Assembly (NCBI RefSeq): GCF_001399675.1
Contig: NZ_LJCO01000045.1
Span: forward strand, 82,112 to 146,111
Direction: 5' to 3'
Length of the DNA: 64,000 nucleotides
DNA from: Paenalicyclobacillus ferrooxydans
GTDB lineage: Bacteria; Bacillota; Bacilli; Alicyclobacillales; Alicyclobacillaceae
Shown: in pieces, positions 42,551 to 50,992 of the stretch
How the letters are laid out: each line of letters starts with the position of its first letter
How positions within the stretch are numbered: the first letter of the stretch is position 1
Translations under genes and position numbers: made by a program
The notes under the pieces: generated by a model
Told to the model about the DNA's origin: nothing
The model's input: only the letters and a program-made list of their open reading frames with translations
Database searches by the model: none

Positions 42551-44291
42551 ATTCAAGTACACTGCCAGGCGCCCAGCTTTTGCCTACAAGCGAAGAAGTA
42601 AAGAAGATGAGACGGGCAACTCGATGGCCGCCCAAGAGAAGGCCATTCGTGAACGTTTTGAACCTGAAGGGTTTGAAATTGTCCGATGGTTCTCTGACGA
42701 ACACAGCGCTTTTCGGTACTCTAACGGTCGTGACGGTATTTCGCAGTTAATGCGTGAACTGGATAATCACCCTGAGGTAAAGGATGTATTGGTCGAACAA
42801 TTTGACCGGTTAGGGCGGGACCCGGACCACGTAGGTTGGCTTCGACAAGAACTCAAAAACCGCAATGTGCGCATCCATTACGCAGTACAGAAATACGACG
42901 CTTCTAAGCCGGACGGAATGATCATGCAACAGGTGAATACGGGTCTGTCCGCAGCAGAATCCATGCGGATTGCTGAAAAGACGCACAGTCGCATGCTCGC
43001 CAACTTCCGTCAACGGGATGCCGAGACTGGATGGCAGTTAAAAAATGGTGGTCGCCCACAGTATGGGTACAAGATTGTTCATTTGAAATATTACCATGGC
43101 CCTAAGATAAAGTTCCGCAGCATCTGGGAAATAGACGAGAGTTCCGCAGCAATCCTTCGCCGAATTGTCGTCGACATGCGTATCGGGCGGAACATGAGCT
43201 ATGAAGAGATTCGAGATGAATTGAACGCAGACGGCATCCCTAGTCCAGAGGGCGGACTGTGGACAAAATCAACCATGCACGAGCTTTTCCGCCGGGACCG
43301 ACTTCTTGGTGCAGCCGGGGTCGCTATTTGGAACAGGGAGAACAAGAAGGATGACACCATTCGGGAAGAGAAGGGGAAATTTAAGCCCGAAGAAGAATGG
43401 GTCAAAGTTGAGAATGCTCACCCTCCCATCCTAACTATGGAGGAAGTAGAGCTGGCTACTGCTTTGGGAGCACAAAGGGGGCCTCGAACCTTCACGCCAC
43501 GGACAGATGCAAGTCCTTACCTGTTCTCGGGGGTGAACGCCGAGGGAGAAATTATGTTTCGTTGTGCTCGCTGTGGTGGACACATGGTCAGCTACCAAAA
43601 GTCCAAAGGCAAGAGCTACTACGCCTGCAGTCATGCGACCAACCAAGGTAAAAATGGCATTTGCGGTCCGGTCGTCAAAGTCTCAAAAGAGACTCTTGAG
43701 AGTGACATCATCCAGCAAGTGATGGCAAGGTACTCGAGCCACGAATTTGTATCGCTGGTGCTAGAACGAGTCAACGACATTATCCAAGACCTGAACATGC
43801 ACGGAGGAAACGAGCTAAAATCACTTGATAAGGCCATTGACCAAGTTCGGCGAAAGATGAACAACCTTCTCGGAACGCTTCAGATGACAGGGCCATCTGT
43901 CACACTGGCTGAAGCATTCAAAGCTGCTGAGACAGAGAAAGAACGACTTGAGCAAAAACGGAAGGCGCTACTCGTTGAGGTTCAGCCTATTGCCCCGATT
44001 ACCGAAACAGAGTTGCAGGGGTTACTCGACAACTTCTCTGAGGTGATGCAAGCAGGTACCAACAAGCAGCGCCGTGAGATGATACGTGCTTTCGTTTCAC
44101 ACATGATTTTTGATCCGGATTCCCGCCAGATTGAAGTATTCTTCTGGCCGTCCCCTCCTCTGGGGCCGGATCCTTACATGCAAAAGGCGAAGCACATTTT
44201 TCTGTGCTTCGCCCGGATTTCGGATGGTGGAGGCGAAGCTTCACCCTTAAAAAACCTGTCAATCACGACTGAAATCAGGTACCGAAAATAA
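42528..44291 (+). CDS. Large serine recombinase (third), with att-like site in its 3' end
   Basis: 587 residues; GTG with GAGGTG. YKRRSKEDETGNSMAAQEKAI (catalytic serine in RRSK), LVEQFDRLGRDPDHV, a recombinase domain with PQYGYKIVHL and the SMRIAEKTHSRML helix, a zinc ribbon (FRCARCGGHMVSY...YACSH...GICG) and a coiled-coil. The end (from about 560) is odd: the coding sequence runs through a hairpin (44186-44213) and repeat F (44215-44242), giving FARISDGGGEASPL. Integrase genes are often next to their attachment site; here the gene ends in it. This gives a C-terminus that depends on the target after integration. Confidence 0.88.
   Translation: MTQNELRRFKYTARRPAFAYKRRSKEDETGNSMAAQEKAIRERFEPEGFEIVRWFSDEHSAFRYSNGRDGISQLMRELDNHPEVKDVLVEQFDRLGRDPDHVGWLRQELKNRNVRIHYAVQKYDASKPDGMIMQQVNTGLSAAESMRIAEKTHSRMLANFRQRDAETGWQLKNGGRPQYGYKIVHLKYYHGPKIKFRSIWEIDESSAAILRRIVVDMRIGRNMSYEEIRDELNADGIPSPEGGLWTKSTMHELFRRDRLLGAAGVAIWNRENKKDDTIREEKGKFKPEEEWVKVENAHPPILTMEEVELATALGAQRGPRTFTPRTDASPYLFSGVNAEGEIMFRCARCGGHMVSYQKSKGKSYYACSHATNQGKNGICGPVVKVSKETLESDIIQQVMARYSSHEFVSLVLERVNDIIQDLNMHGGNELKSLDKAIDQVRRKMNNLLGTLQMTGPSVTLAEAFKAAETEKERLEQKRKALLVEVQPIAPITETELQGLLDNFSEVMQAGTNKQRREMIRAFVSHMIFDPDSRQIEVFFWPSPPLGPDPYMQKAKHIFLCFARISDGGGEASPLKNLSITTEIRYRK
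44186..44213 (+). terminator. Hairpin inside the 3' end of the recombinase gene
   Basis: GGCGAAGCACA-TTTTTC-TGTGCTTCGCC: perfect 11-bp stem. No T-run follows, so it may be a recombination or RNA structure and not a terminator. It abuts repeat F. Confidence 0.45.
44215..44242 (+). repeat. Att-like repeat, copy F, at recombinase 3' end
   Basis: GGATTTCGGATGGTGGAGGCGAAGCTTC on the plus strand combines GGATTTCGGA (the tmRNA-like stretch, here opposite in strand to copies C-E) with TGGTGGAGGCGA (the reverse complement of a CCACCA acceptor end, same strand as A-D). A site mixing both halves is what a crossover between two attachment sites would leave. Confidence 0.6.
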
Positions 44292-44320
44292 GGCTTTTCA
44301 AATCAAGCGATTTGACTCAG

Positions 44321-44360
44321 GGTACTCACAGTGAGCATATACTACCTCCCTGTGAGTACC
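44321..44360. repeat. 11-bp perfect inverted repeat
   Basis: GGTACTCACAG (44321-44331) and CTGTGAGTACC (44350-44360) with an 18-base spacer, in the gap between the recombinase and the E1-like fragment. It could be a protein-binding dyad or a terminator without T-run. The rest of the gap (44361-44573) shows nothing. Confidence 0.5.
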
Positions 44361-44573
44361 TAACACCTCACGCGTGCTGTTGAAACCTCCTTGTTTCTAC
44401 AGTATCCGCCCCATGTCTTCAAACGCTAGCCTACCGGCTGTGAAGACGGTATTCCTCATTGGCAACTGCCTCCCAGTTTGAACTGAGATCAGTTATTTCC
44501 TGTTCATCCTGTCGAGATACCAAATGCATCAGCTACACGACTCCCTCAGCACGTGACCTGTGGTATCAAGGAA

Positions 44574-45119
44574 TTAGACAATTTGTATAGCCATAGTTGT
44601 AAAATGTTGGTGCCCACGTTGTTCAACAGACTTGATATCTCCCAAATCACGTAGGTCTCCTTGAATAATGTAAAACAATGGTCCGCCATTCAATAAATGG
44701 GTGATCTCCGACACCACAAAACATCCTGTCACAGCTCCCACGTAAGGATCCCCTACGGCCACTCTAGCTATGTCGACCAACCTACAATCGTCGAGTCCCG
44801 CATCACCGAGCGTTTGATAAGCAGACGGCAGCGAGTTTACATCAACACTCTTCTGTTGATTGTCTCCTCCAAGAGATGTCGGGTCGATGAGTCCCGGAAA
44901 TGTATGAATACCTAACTGCATGCAGGTTTCATGGCTGTCGCCTAATCCGGCTTCGATGCTATACCTGAAGTGGTTGGACCCAAGCGCACGCCTCGCTGCC
45001 ATGTTATCTGGCAAACACAAGCACATCTCAGGCTCATCGCCGTAAGGTGACGTTTCCTCCGAAAACAACCGTTCACAGATGGTGGTCTGAAAGCCTATGC
45101 GTCGGCTTGCACACCCCAA
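44574..45119 (-). pseudogene. E1/ThiF-like protein, N-terminally truncated
   Basis: 181 residues, no ATP-binding GxGxxG at its start. What remains is LCLPDNMAARRALGSNHFRYSIEAGLGD, resembling the DNxxAR region of ThiF/MoeB/E1 enzymes, a middle GIHTFPGLIDPTSLGG segment, and a C-terminus with PYVGAVTGCFVVSEITHLLNGG like the final helix of ThiF proteins. Ubiquitin-like activation modules of this type occur in bacterial defence systems such as CBASS and Bil. The missing half would lie toward 45.1 kb, where gerAA now starts, so a deletion joined the two. Assignment from pattern only. Confidence 0.45.
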
Positions 45120-45152
45120 AGGTCACAGCCTGCCTGCATTATCATTGAGTTC

Positions 45153-46649
45153 TTGGGCAACCTACGGTTAAACGCTGGAGTGACAAAGGATGTAGGGATT
45201 TTGACTATATATCACAAGACGACCCACATGCTGTTACACCGTATTCATCCGTCGTTTGATGTCGTAGTGAGACCAGTACCGAATGCCAAATTGGACGTGG
45301 TGTTTATTTCAACGATTGTCGATTTGACCCGAGTTGAAGACCGATTATTAAAGCCACTTACTCATACCTCCATCAAGCGAATACGAAACTTATCGGTTTG
45401 GTTAAATGACACATTGAATTTGGCGAGCATCAAAAGAGCCTCAACTGTCGCTGAAGCCATACAGGCGCTTTTCGATAATAACGCAGTTTTGTGCTCTTCA
45501 AACGAGTATTTTGTTATCGGGGTTCAGGGATTAACTCGAAGAACGCCTGAAGAACCAGCAACTGAAGTTGCAATCCGAGGTCCCCGTGACGGTTTTACGG
45601 AGTCTATCGATACAAACATATCTCTACTTCGTACGAGGATGAAAAACCCTGATTTGACTTTCGACAAATTTGTTATCGGCGAGCGTTCAAAGACAACCGT
45701 ATTGTTGACGTATATTCGTGACTTGGCAAATGCCGATCTTGTACAAGAATCCACAAATCGGCTCAGACAAGTCAAGATTGATGGTTTACTGGATGCTGGG
45801 ATATTGGAACAATGGATAGAAGACAATCACTGGAGTCCGTATCCGCAAATCCAGGCGACTGAACGCCCTGACAAAGTAGCGGCGGCATTGTTAGAAGGAA
45901 GACTCGCCTTTTTTGTGGATGGAACTCCATTTGTATTGTTAGCACCTGCGGTATTCATATCGTTTTTCCAAACCTCAGATGACTATACCCAAAGATGGTG
46001 GTCTGGAACAGCACTTCGAACAATTAGACTCATTGCCCTCTTTGTGTCTATATTCATTCCTTCATTTTACATTGCACTCACAATGTTTAATCCTGAGTTA
46101 ATGCCCCTAAACATGACTTTACAATTAGCTGCGACACGAGAAGGAATCCCTCTTCCTATTGTCATGGAAGCCATCACGATGGAAGTTATGGTGGAACTCG
46201 TTCGTGAAGCTGGAAACCGAATGCCTCAACAAATGGGACAATCATACACCATTGTAGGTGGACTGGTCATCGGGGATATCGCAGTTAAAGCCGGCATTGT
46301 CAGTCCTATCATGGTTGTTGCGGTGGGTTTGACAGCTCTCGGGGCATTTGCCATTCCCAATTACGAAGCGGCTTTGGTGACCCGTATGATCCGGTTCCCT
46401 ATGCTGATTGCGACATCCCTATTCGGCATCATCGGGACTCTTGGCTTTGCACTTATCTTTGTGGCCCACTTGTCAACCTTAAAATCATTCGGCGTACCCT
46501 ATCTGACGCCGTTCGGACAACTGTCGCTTCCAGACCTGAAGGATACTTTTGCTCGACCTCCTGTTCAGGTGACTACCTTACGACCAGCCACTTACTTGAG
46601 TCCTCGTAGTTGGCTGGGCAGAGCAAGATATCGTGTCAGGAAGGACTGA
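45153..46649 (+). CDS. gerAA: Spore germination protein GerAA
   Basis: 498 residues. N-terminal cytosolic half with LDVVFISTIVDLTRVEDRLLKPL and a DGFTESIDTNISLLRTRMKNPDLTFDKFVIG segment, typical of GerA A subunits; then from about 270 several membrane helices (FVLLAPAVFISFF, IRLIALFVSIFIPSFYIALTMF) and the REGIPLPIVMEAITMEVMVELVREAGNRMP motif. It forms the nutrient-gated ion channel of the germinosome in the spore inner membrane. The TTG start at 45153 has a weak ribosome-binding site, and the promoter region has been replaced by foreign DNA, so the first 25 residues may not be native. Confidence 0.92.
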   Translation: MGNLRLNAGVTKDVGILTIYHKTTHMLLHRIHPSFDVVVRPVPNAKLDVVFISTIVDLTRVEDRLLKPLTHTSIKRIRNLSVWLNDTLNLASIKRASTVAEAIQALFDNNAVLCSSNEYFVIGVQGLTRRTPEEPATEVAIRGPRDGFTESIDTNISLLRTRMKNPDLTFDKFVIGERSKTTVLLTYIRDLANADLVQESTNRLRQVKIDGLLDAGILEQWIEDNHWSPYPQIQATERPDKVAAALLEGRLAFFVDGTPFVLLAPAVFISFFQTSDDYTQRWWSGTALRTIRLIALFVSIFIPSFYIALTMFNPELMPLNMTLQLAATREGIPLPIVMEAITMEVMVELVREAGNRMPQQMGQSYTIVGGLVIGDIAVKAGIVSPIMVVAVGLTALGAFAIPNYEAALVTRMIRFPMLIATSLFGIIGTLGFALIFVAHLSTLKSFGVPYLTPFGQLSLPDLKDTFARPPVQVTTLRPATYLSPRSWLGRARYRVRKD

Positions 46650-46653
46650 TTAA

Positions 46654-47760
46654 ATGATCAGGAATGCGAATGCAAATGTACTGACAGGTTTATTGTTTGA
46701 GTCATTACTGGGAACAGGGACAATGGAATGGATACCCCAGTGGACTGCTAAGTTCCATACAGCAGTCTGGCTAGTGCTCTCTCTGTATACAATTCTGTTA
46801 TTCTCCACAGGGTTGATTATCCTGTACATTTCGAAGCATATTTCGAACAACGAATGTATTGGATGTACGTTGTTTGATGCGTTTTTCGGTCGTATATTGG
46901 GATGGGTTCTTAATTTCATTTTGGTTGGGTTTCTCATCCTGGGGGCGAGCAAAGCGTTCTTGACTGGTCTGGATTTGATTCATTATACCACGCTCCCTTA
47001 CACACCGAAGATTGCATTGGTGTTATTCGCATTATCAGTGCCCCTTCAGCTTCTTTATGCAGGCTACGAATCACTATTCCGGTTTCAAACTGTGTTACTT
47101 GTTCCGGCTCTCTTTTTAGCTGTGGTGTTACTATTCATCAGCCTACGAAGTGCGGATTTTAGGAACTTACTGCCGATAACCGCCCCTCCGTCATTATGGA
47201 CTGTCGATCCTCTGAAGGCAGTCATGGACTTGTTACAAGGGCTGATTCTTTTTATGGTCTATATCCCCTTGTTCATTCAACTCAGAGTGTCTTATCAGGG
47301 GACAATGCGGGCTGTTCTCTTTGCTGGTATCGGTATCGTGTTATTGAATGCATTGAATCTACTTGTCGTATTAACTGCATTTGGGTCGTTCGAGGCTTCT
47401 ACACTGCATTACCCAGTATTAGAGGCGGTACGAATTCAAAAAATGACGGGGCCGCTGTTGGAACGTCTCGACTTAGTTTTTCTGATGCCCGTATCAGTTG
47501 CGGTTATGTCGGCAGTGAACCTCTATGCATATGGAGCTTATCATGTGTTGTCACGGTACATACCGTCAAGAAAACGGATTGCCCTAATCTTCGTGGTTGT
47601 GTCGATGCTGACATTTGTATTCATACCAAGCAACTTTGAATTTGTAAGTGACGTTTACGAATCTATGATGAGAACTTTGGAGGTAATCCTCGTTGGTTCC
47701 TTGCCCGTTATGCTCGTCAAACAACGATTGCAGATTGTAGAAAGGCATGTCAAAAAGTGA
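46654..47760 (+). CDS. gerAB: Spore germination protein GerAB (permease)
   Basis: 368 residues and ten hydrophobic helices of the APC-like spore permease family. Marks: LLGTGTMEWIPQWT near the N-terminus, PLFIQLRVS in the middle, and the AYGAYHVLSRYIPSRK segment. It carries the germinant-binding site. Four bases follow the gerAA stop. The gene overlaps gerAC at GTGA. Confidence 0.9.
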   Translation: MIRNANANVLTGLLFESLLGTGTMEWIPQWTAKFHTAVWLVLSLYTILLFSTGLIILYISKHISNNECIGCTLFDAFFGRILGWVLNFILVGFLILGASKAFLTGLDLIHYTTLPYTPKIALVLFALSVPLQLLYAGYESLFRFQTVLLVPALFLAVVLLFISLRSADFRNLLPITAPPSLWTVDPLKAVMDLLQGLILFMVYIPLFIQLRVSYQGTMRAVLFAGIGIVLLNALNLLVVLTAFGSFEASTLHYPVLEAVRIQKMTGPLLERLDLVFLMPVSVAVMSAVNLYAYGAYHVLSRYIPSRKRIALIFVVVSMLTFVFIPSNFEFVSDVYESMMRTLEVILVGSLPVMLVKQRLQIVERHVKK

Positions 47761-48935
47761 GCCGTCATCGCTTTATCAAATTGGTTCTTGCGGTTGCCCT
47801 GATCTTTTTGTTACCAGGTTGTTGGGATGGGGTTGAACTACAGAAGCGGGCCATTGTGCTCATGATTGGAGTCGACCCAAGTCAACAAGGCGATCATAAC
47901 GTGACGGTGAGTTTACAAATAGCCCGTCCGCAAAAATTCGGTTCCTCGCCTGAAGCTTCAACGGGGTCAGGAGACGAAAATACTGTAGTCGTAAGCAGGA
48001 ATGGTGTTGATGTCATTGATGCAATCCGCAAAATTCAACTCAGCATTGACCGCACACTCTTCTTTGGGCACGTACGTGGGCTTGTCGTCAATCAATGCGT
48101 GGCACAAGATGGCGTAATGGCTTACGTTACTCCACTGTTGCAAGCCCGTATGGCATCCAGAGAAACGTGGCTTTTTATATCGAAAAATCCGGCCGAAAAT
48201 GTCTTGCACTATACGCCGTCCTTGGATTCTGTTCCATCCACATATCTCTCAAACTTCTTTGAAAATAGGCTGCTCCTAACTCGACCATATCAAGCGACCT
48301 TGGGGGGATTCCATCAAAGATTGGTGACTCCAGGAGTTGAACCCTTTGCGATATGGATCGGAGAAGGGGATAAGGCACTGTCTGCACCTGCAATTGAAGG
48401 CTTCGCCGTCTTCTCCGAAGACAAGTTTGTTGGGGGACTGAATCAGAAACAAGCGGTAGGGTGGCAATTTATCGAAAATCAGTTCCCTAAATCACCCCTG
48501 ACTTTTCGTTGTTCAAAGGAGCAACCAGGGCAATTCATTGTTGACGTGAAGTCTGTGAAAAGTCGGATCCGTGCGTCCAAGGGGAAAGATGGCCAACCAC
48601 GAGCTACAATCGTCATCCGGTTGAACGGTTGGATTGAAGGCGGTACTTGCGTGAAGACAACCAATCAAAAGGAGCTAAAAGCATTGATCCAGCAAGTCCA
48701 ATCCGAAGTTGAGACGATGGTTCAATCCAGCATCAAACAGTGCCAGCAATTGAACTCAGACTCTTTGGGAGTGGGGCAACAGTTGTATCGTTTTTCGCCC
48801 AAAGTGTGGAAAGGTGATACATGGTGGAGCGAAACTTTCCCGCACATTCAGACCACGGTCCAGGTTCAAGTTCAACTTGATTTTTTGCAGACATACAAAG
48901 ATATCCACTTTAACCCAAAGACATCCACACTATAA
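47757..48935 (+). CDS. gerAC: Spore germination lipoprotein GerAC
   Basis: 392 residues; GTG overlapping the gerAB stop. Lipoprotein signal with LLPGCWDGVELQKRA: the lipobox cysteine at about 22 is followed by the WDxxELxxRA motif of GerAC proteins. The remaining domains (NHNVTVSLQIARPQ; the middle AIEGFAVFSEDKFVG; and the C-terminal beta-helix domain) fit. It stands outside the inner membrane and is required for receptor assembly. The set A-B-C is complete. Confidence 0.92.
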   Translation: MSRHRFIKLVLAVALIFLLPGCWDGVELQKRAIVLMIGVDPSQQGDHNVTVSLQIARPQKFGSSPEASTGSGDENTVVVSRNGVDVIDAIRKIQLSIDRTLFFGHVRGLVVNQCVAQDGVMAYVTPLLQARMASRETWLFISKNPAENVLHYTPSLDSVPSTYLSNFFENRLLLTRPYQATLGGFHQRLVTPGVEPFAIWIGEGDKALSAPAIEGFAVFSEDKFVGGLNQKQAVGWQFIENQFPKSPLTFRCSKEQPGQFIVDVKSVKSRIRASKGKDGQPRATIVIRLNGWIEGGTCVKTTNQKELKALIQQVQSEVETMVQSSIKQCQQLNSDSLGVGQQLYRFSPKVWKGDTWWSETFPHIQTTVQVQVQLDFLQTYKDIHFNPKTSTL

Positions 48936-49301
48936 TTGCATTTTCTACACCGGAACGTATCAAGACGCCGAAGCCAGAAAAACCGTCCACAGATCATCGC
49001 AACAGGGTGTGTATAGAGCTCCTGGGACGATTACCATTCGAATACAGCAGCGCAACGAGAGGGCGACCGAATCGTATATGAAAAATCAATCAATGGCAAC
49101 GGAAGACTCAAGGGGCTCCCACCGCAGTTTGCATGCCTTCGACGCAAATGGATCACGAATTCACCGGCTTTCATCGCTGGTATATCAGAACCGGATCAAC
49201 AGACTATCCAGCCCATTTTCACAAGAGGCAGAAAGTTGTCAACCGATATTTGTGGATATCCTGTGTATAAGTCCAGTGTTCATTATCGGAGAAGCGGCAT
49301 A
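48936..49301. other. Gap after gerAC, possibly eroded coding DNA
   Basis: About 365 bases. A broken plus-strand frame gives peptide-like stretches (for example HEFTGFHRWYIRTGS) with stops and no start, and the open frame 48814-49323 runs through gerAC in another phase. No gene or RNA is supported. Confidence 0.35.
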
Positions 49302-49703
49302 TTACAAGGGAGTAATACTCTGAAGAACCCAAATTCCCTTCGATCCCTGTTTAACTGGTTGATACAACTCCAATATATACGTACATGAACCATGCTTCAC
49401 CCGAACCGTTGCGTGTTGTAAACCCGATCCTGGATCGTAATACCTCTGTATCAGTGTATACTTATCCGTTTCCTCTAATCCAAAGAGCTTACCAACGACT
49501 TGCGCAGTACGAACGGGATCCAACCTCCAAAGATTTCGTCCTCGATCCACCGTTTCCTGGATTAAAATATAATCCTCCCCTGGAATCTCTACACTCCCCG
49601 TAACCACCTCTGGACACTTTGCCATGACTCGCACCCCTTCTGGAATTTTCAATGCATAGGATATGTCCGTTAGGGGTGCTTGCGTACCTGGATAAGAGTC
49701 CAT
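49302..49703 (-). CDS. Hypothetical beta-rich protein
   Basis: 133 residues. Composition is balanced and beta-rich (SVEIPGEDYILIQETVDRGRNLWRLDPVRTAQVVGKLFGLEETDKYTLIQRYYDPGSGLQHATVRVKHGSCTYILELYQPVKQGSKGIWVLQSITPL), like the extracytoplasmic hypothetical proteins of spore formers with a final WVLQSITP-type strand. No signal peptide is seen from this start, and a longer native N-terminus could have been lost. Ribosome-binding site weak. Family unknown. Confidence 0.5.
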   Translation of the reverse strand: MDSYPGTQAPLTDISYALKIPEGVRVMAKCPEVVTGSVEIPGEDYILIQETVDRGRNLWRLDPVRTAQVVGKLFGLEETDKYTLIQRYYDPGSGLQHATVRVKHGSCTYILELYQPVKQGSKGIWVLQSITPL

Positions 49704-49909
49704 TATTCATCGGATACACGAGCACACCCCACCGCCATGGAGGGCTGTATTGTTTGGCGGTGGGGGTCATACCCTATAATGGATCGGTCTATGTTGTGCT
49801 AAGTCGGTTCATAAAAGCCTTTCCGAAATCTGACATGAACAGAGAAACAACATGTGTGACAGCTTTCCTCTAAGGGTCATGACGCATGATTGGCAGACAG
49901 TATTCCAGA

Positions 49910-50947
49910 TTATAGATCATCCCACTTCAAGTTAGCTGACTTGGTGTAGTTGGTCACCTTCTGTTCAAAGAAATCTGTTTTCATCGAGTTCATTGCCGCA
50001 AACTGGTCAACCCACGGTATTGGGTGTTCCGTAATATGCGGGAACAGTGGAGCCATGTCCAGCGACTTGAGCCGAAGATTTGCCAGATATTGAATGTATC
50101 TTGCGATGACTTCGTTGGTCAGTCCGGGAATCTGCCCATCTGTTACGTACTGGCCCCAAGTAATTTCGTGCTCCACCGCCTGAGCCATCATTTCCCGCAG
50201 TTCCTCAAGAAGTTTCGGCGTCATCAAGTGCGGGTTTTCTCTTGCTATCTCATGGAAGATTTGCCGAAAGAGCGCCAGATGAGTTAATTCATCTCGTTGG
50301 ATGTATTTGATCTCGGATACCGTTCCCAGCATTTTTCCCTGTCGTCCAAGCGCAAAGAAGAAGCTGAAACCTGAGTAGAAGTACACGCCCTCCAGGATGA
50401 AATTCGCCATCACAGTCTTTACGAGGTTTTCGTCACTCGGATCGTTTATAAATTCCTCATATCGATCCGTAATGAATTGATTCCGTTTCAGTAGATGTTC
50501 ATCCGTGCGCCATTCGTTGTAAATCGCATCTCTCACGTCGGCACTCACAACTGAATCTAAAATGTACCCATATGATTGAGAGTGAACTGCTTCTTGAAAG
50601 GCATGAACCGTCAGGCACAGATTCACTTCAGGCGCCGTAATGTATTCGTTGACGTTCGGCAAGTTGTGGGTCTGAATACTGTCCAAGAAGATCAGAAACG
50701 AGAGAATCTTGTTGAAGCTACGGCGCTCATACTCTGAGAGTGTTGCGTACTGCCGTGCATCGTCTGCGAGCGGGATTTCCTCCGGAATCCAGAAGTTGCC
50801 CATCATCGCACGATACATGCGATAAGCCCAGTCGTATTTCACGTTATTCAGTTCGATCAGGTTGGTTGTATTGCCTCCAATGATCCGCCGGTTCCCCCAA
50901 TCCCGGTCACCAGTTTCGTTAAACAGCTTTGTTCTCTGCAGCTCCAC
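49910..50947 (-). CDS. nrdB: Ribonucleotide reductase class I, beta subunit
   Basis: 345 residues; GTG with AGGATGG. Di-metal ligands in order: FLIFLDSIQTH (Asp), FQEAVHSQSYGY (Glu and His, followed by the likely radical tyrosine), NFILEGVYFYSGF (Glu), and IQRDELTHLALF (Glu and His). The C-terminus (about 330-345) binds the alpha subunit. It generates the radical for NrdA. It follows nrdA by 46 bases. Confidence 0.93.
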   Translation of the reverse strand: MELQRTKLFNETGDRDWGNRRIIGGNTTNLIELNNVKYDWAYRMYRAMMGNFWIPEEIPLADDARQYATLSEYERRSFNKILSFLIFLDSIQTHNLPNVNEYITAPEVNLCLTVHAFQEAVHSQSYGYILDSVVSADVRDAIYNEWRTDEHLLKRNQFITDRYEEFINDPSDENLVKTVMANFILEGVYFYSGFSFFFALGRQGKMLGTVSEIKYIQRDELTHLALFRQIFHEIARENPHLMTPKLLEELREMMAQAVEHEITWGQYVTDGQIPGLTNEVIARYIQYLANLRLKSLDMAPLFPHITEHPIPWVDQFAAMNSMKTDFFEQKVTNYTKSANLKWDDL

Positions 50948-50992
50948 TGAAATCCATCCTTTCGTATTGGTTCACTTCACCAATTTCGCCAC

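Noticed and set aside
48814..49323. Open frame of 169 codons, plus strand
   Set aside because: Overlaps gerAC in another frame and has no start signal.
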